A stretch of 7,502 nucleotides of DNA from an uncultured Bifidobacteriaceae bacterium. GTDB taxonomy: Bacteria; Actinomycetota; Actinomycetes; Actinomycetales; Bifidobacteriaceae. A program made the translations under genes and the position numbers. The stretch lies in NCBI GenBank assembly GCA_946891915.1, contig CAMPNN010000042.1, positions 1 through 7,502 on the forward strand, in the 5' to 3' direction. The notes under the pieces were generated by a model, which made no database searches, had not been told where the DNA came from, and saw only the letters and a list, made by a program, of their open reading frames with translations. Positions 6,008-7,502 of the stretch are shown in pieces (within the stretch, counting starts at the first letter, position 1; the number at the start of each line of letters is the position of its first letter).

Positions 6008-7401
6008 CGGAATCCCTCCTCGTTCTTATAAGATCCAGAGTTGCGATACGTAATAAGTGCTACGACGGCAAGAACGATGAATGTCATAATGCCGATAACA
6101 GCACCGATGTTGTAGTCTCCGCGATCCACTGTCAACTTGTAGAGCCAAGTAATAAGCAAATCTGTCTTACCTGCAGAAGAATCAAGTGGTGTTGGTTCGC
6201 CGCCAGACAAGAGGTAAATAACGTTGAAGTTATTGATGTTACCAGTGAAGGTGGTAATCAAGTATGGAGTCATAACGAAGATGATGTATGGCATGGTGAC
6301 GTTCATGAAGCGCTGCCACCAAGTTGCACCATCAAGTTCTGCAGCTTCGTAGAGTTCTGCAGGAACATTCTGCAAAATACCCGTAATCTGCATGATCGTG
6401 AATGGAATACCAACCCAAAGGTTAATAAGAATAACTGTTACGCGAGCCCAGGTCACATCCTGGAAGAATGGAAGAGGTTGAGTAATCCAATGATTTTCCA
6501 GAAGAATGCTGTTAATAGCACCATTTCGCTGAAGCATGTTATTCATAACGAGCAAAGACACGAACTGTGGAACTGCAATGGTAAGAGAGAAGCATGTGCG
6601 CCACAATCCCTTAAGACGGGTGGACTTGCGGTTAATAATCATTGCAATGAACATTCCAAAGAAGAAGTTAAGGAATGTTGCAAAGAATGCCCAAACAAGA
6701 GTCCAAACCAAAACGTCGAAGAATGTTGCTGCGTTAATAGAGCTCTTAGCGTTACCAATTGCGAAGAAGTTGTTTAATCCGGTCCAAGTGAACAGAACTG
6801 GATGATTCCTATCGTAGCTTGTAAATGCCATAGAAATCATGAAGATTAATGGCAAAATAGTGAAAAGAACAATACCTGCGGTTGGAAGAGTCATCAAACC
6901 AACGTGTGCTTTGCTATCGAGCAGAGACGAAGCGTCTTTAATAAAGTTTGCTGGTTTTTGACCGCTTGCTGTAATTGCCTGTGCCTTGTAAGCGCTGCGG
7001 AGAGAGAGCGTTGCTAAATAAATTAGCACGATGATTGCTGCAAGCGCCATAACGCCGTACAGCAAAATTTCTACGGAATTATCGCCTGCAGTATAACGCC
7101 AGAAACCGTTTACCTTAATCTTGCCTTGTTTCTTAGTACCAAGCGTAAGGATTTTTGGAAGGTATTCTGCACCGGTTGTGAATAAGAATCCTAAAAGAAC
7201 GGCCTCACATAGCAGGAACAAAATGCCTTTAGTGAATTGTTTGCGAACAAAAGTGCCGAAACCAAAGATAATAATGGAAATCCACGAAAGAATGTCTGCG
7301 TGCTCTGCAGCCTCTTTCAGTGAATATGGCGAAGGAGCAAAGCTTTCTACAACTGACGCCTTCTGACGCCTTTGTCGCTTTGTGGATGTCGTGCCAGTCA
7401 T
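6004..7401 (-). CDS. malF: Maltose/maltodextrin ABC transporter permease MalF
   Basis: First membrane subunit of the importer, forming the translocation path with MalG. The 465-residue protein has a basic N-terminus (KRQRRQK, 8-14), two or three N-terminal hydrophobic segments (about 40-52, 57-75 and 112-133), and a six-segment permease core (about 169-190, 228-255, 268-288, 318-340, 371-388 and 431-451). The EAA motif EAAELDGATWWQRF (352-365), then TMP (369-371), is clear. It lacks the large extracytoplasmic P2 loop of E. coli MalF; the longest predicted outer loop is about 77-110. This matches the Gram-positive maltodextrin MalF type. The ATG follows GAAAGG at 6 nt, and the stop overlaps the malG start by 4 nt. 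A terminator-like hairpin lies upstream. No ATP-binding subunit gene is adjacent within the window. Confidence 0.95.
   Translation of the reverse strand: MTGTTSTKRQRRQKASVVESFAPSPYSLKEAAEHADILSWISIIIFGFGTFVRKQFTKGILFLLCEAVLLGFLFTTGAEYLPKILTLGTKKQGKIKVNGFWRYTAGDNSVEILLYGVMALAAIIVLIYLATLSLRSAYKAQAITASGQKPANFIKDASSLLDSKAHVGLMTLPTAGIVLFTILPLIFMISMAFTSYDRNHPVLFTWTGLNNFFAIGNAKSSINAATFFDVLVWTLVWAFFATFLNFFFGMFIAMIINRKSTRLKGLWRTCFSLTIAVPQFVSLLVMNNMLQRNGAINSILLENHWITQPLPFFQDVTWARVTVILINLWVGIPFTIMQITGILQNVPAELYEAAELDGATWWQRFMNVTMPYIIFVMTPYLITTFTGNINNFNVIYLLSGGEPTPLDSSAGKTDLLITWLYKLTVDRGDYNIGAVIGIMTFIVLAVVALITYRNSGSYKNEEGFR
6015..6020 (-). promoter_or_regulatory. Ribosome binding site deciding the malG GTG start
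   Basis: AGGAGG, a full match to the anti-Shine-Dalgarno core, lies 7 nt upstream of the GTG at 6007 and within the last codons of malF. It supports the GTG rather than the in-frame ATG seven codons later. Confidence 0.85.
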
Positions 7402-7447
7402 GACATACCTTTCATATAAACAGTGAGTGCTTTAGAGAAGTATAAAT

Positions 7448-7501
7448 AAATAACACGCCCCGGCCCCTTTTCACTAGAGTGGGGACTGGGGCGTGTTATT
7501 T
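7448..7501 (-). terminator. Strong GC-rich hairpin with U-rich tail upstream of malF
   Basis: A perfect 14-bp stem joins 7448-7461 (core AACACGCCCC) with 7488-7501 (core GGGGCGTGTT). Inside it CCCC (7464-7467) can pair with GGGG (7481-7484). On the minus strand the stem is followed by ATTTATACTT; counting the end of the stem itself, the run is TTATTTATTTATAC, a good intrinsic terminator. It ends about 46 nt before the malF ATG. It either ends the transcript of a gene beyond the right edge or partly attenuates read-through into malF. The stem also ends in U-rich sequence on the plus strand, so it could work both ways. Confidence 0.8.
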
Positions 7502-7502
7502 G

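Overview
The window holds four genes, all on the minus strand, that together form a maltose/maltodextrin uptake and breakdown locus. In transcription order (right to left) they are malF, malG, a cytoplasmic type I pullulanase and malQ. The protein sequences have a bifidobacterial flavour, but coding and especially noncoding DNA is clearly more AT-rich than in typical Bifidobacterium. A low-GC member of the Bifidobacteriaceae such as Gardnerella is the best guess. This is an inference from composition and protein style, not from a database match.

Layout from the right edge: a strong terminator-type hairpin (7448-7501) precedes malF (7401-6004). MalF and malG (6007-5084) overlap by 4 nt and are translationally coupled. 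A long hairpin lies 23 nt after malG. A 337-nt intergenic stretch follows (5083-4747), containing two 9-nt perfect palindromes 20 bp apart and an 11-bp-spaced direct repeat, but no convincing promoter. The pullulanase gene runs 4746-2737. After it come an AT-rich tandem repeat and another long hairpin. Then there is a good promoter (TTGCAA-N17-TATAAT) whose -35 lies inside a palindrome resembling a LacI-family operator. It drives a leader of about 115 nt with two stem-loops ahead of malQ (2424-181). Two further hairpins sit between malQ and the left edge.

How the genes would work together: MalF and MalG form the membrane channel of an ABC importer for maltodextrins. The solute-binding protein is not in the window (possibly just upstream of malF) and no ATPase gene is seen. 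Inside the cell the pullulanase cuts alpha-1,6 branch points of imported glycogen or starch fragments, and MalQ disproportionates the resulting linear maltodextrins into glucose and longer chains.

The genes belong to known families with intact catalytic or signature motifs; I see no clearly new system. The parts worth a second look are the intergenic regions: the malQ leader and operator, the paired palindromes upstream of the pullulanase gene, and the terminator-like hairpin directly before malF.
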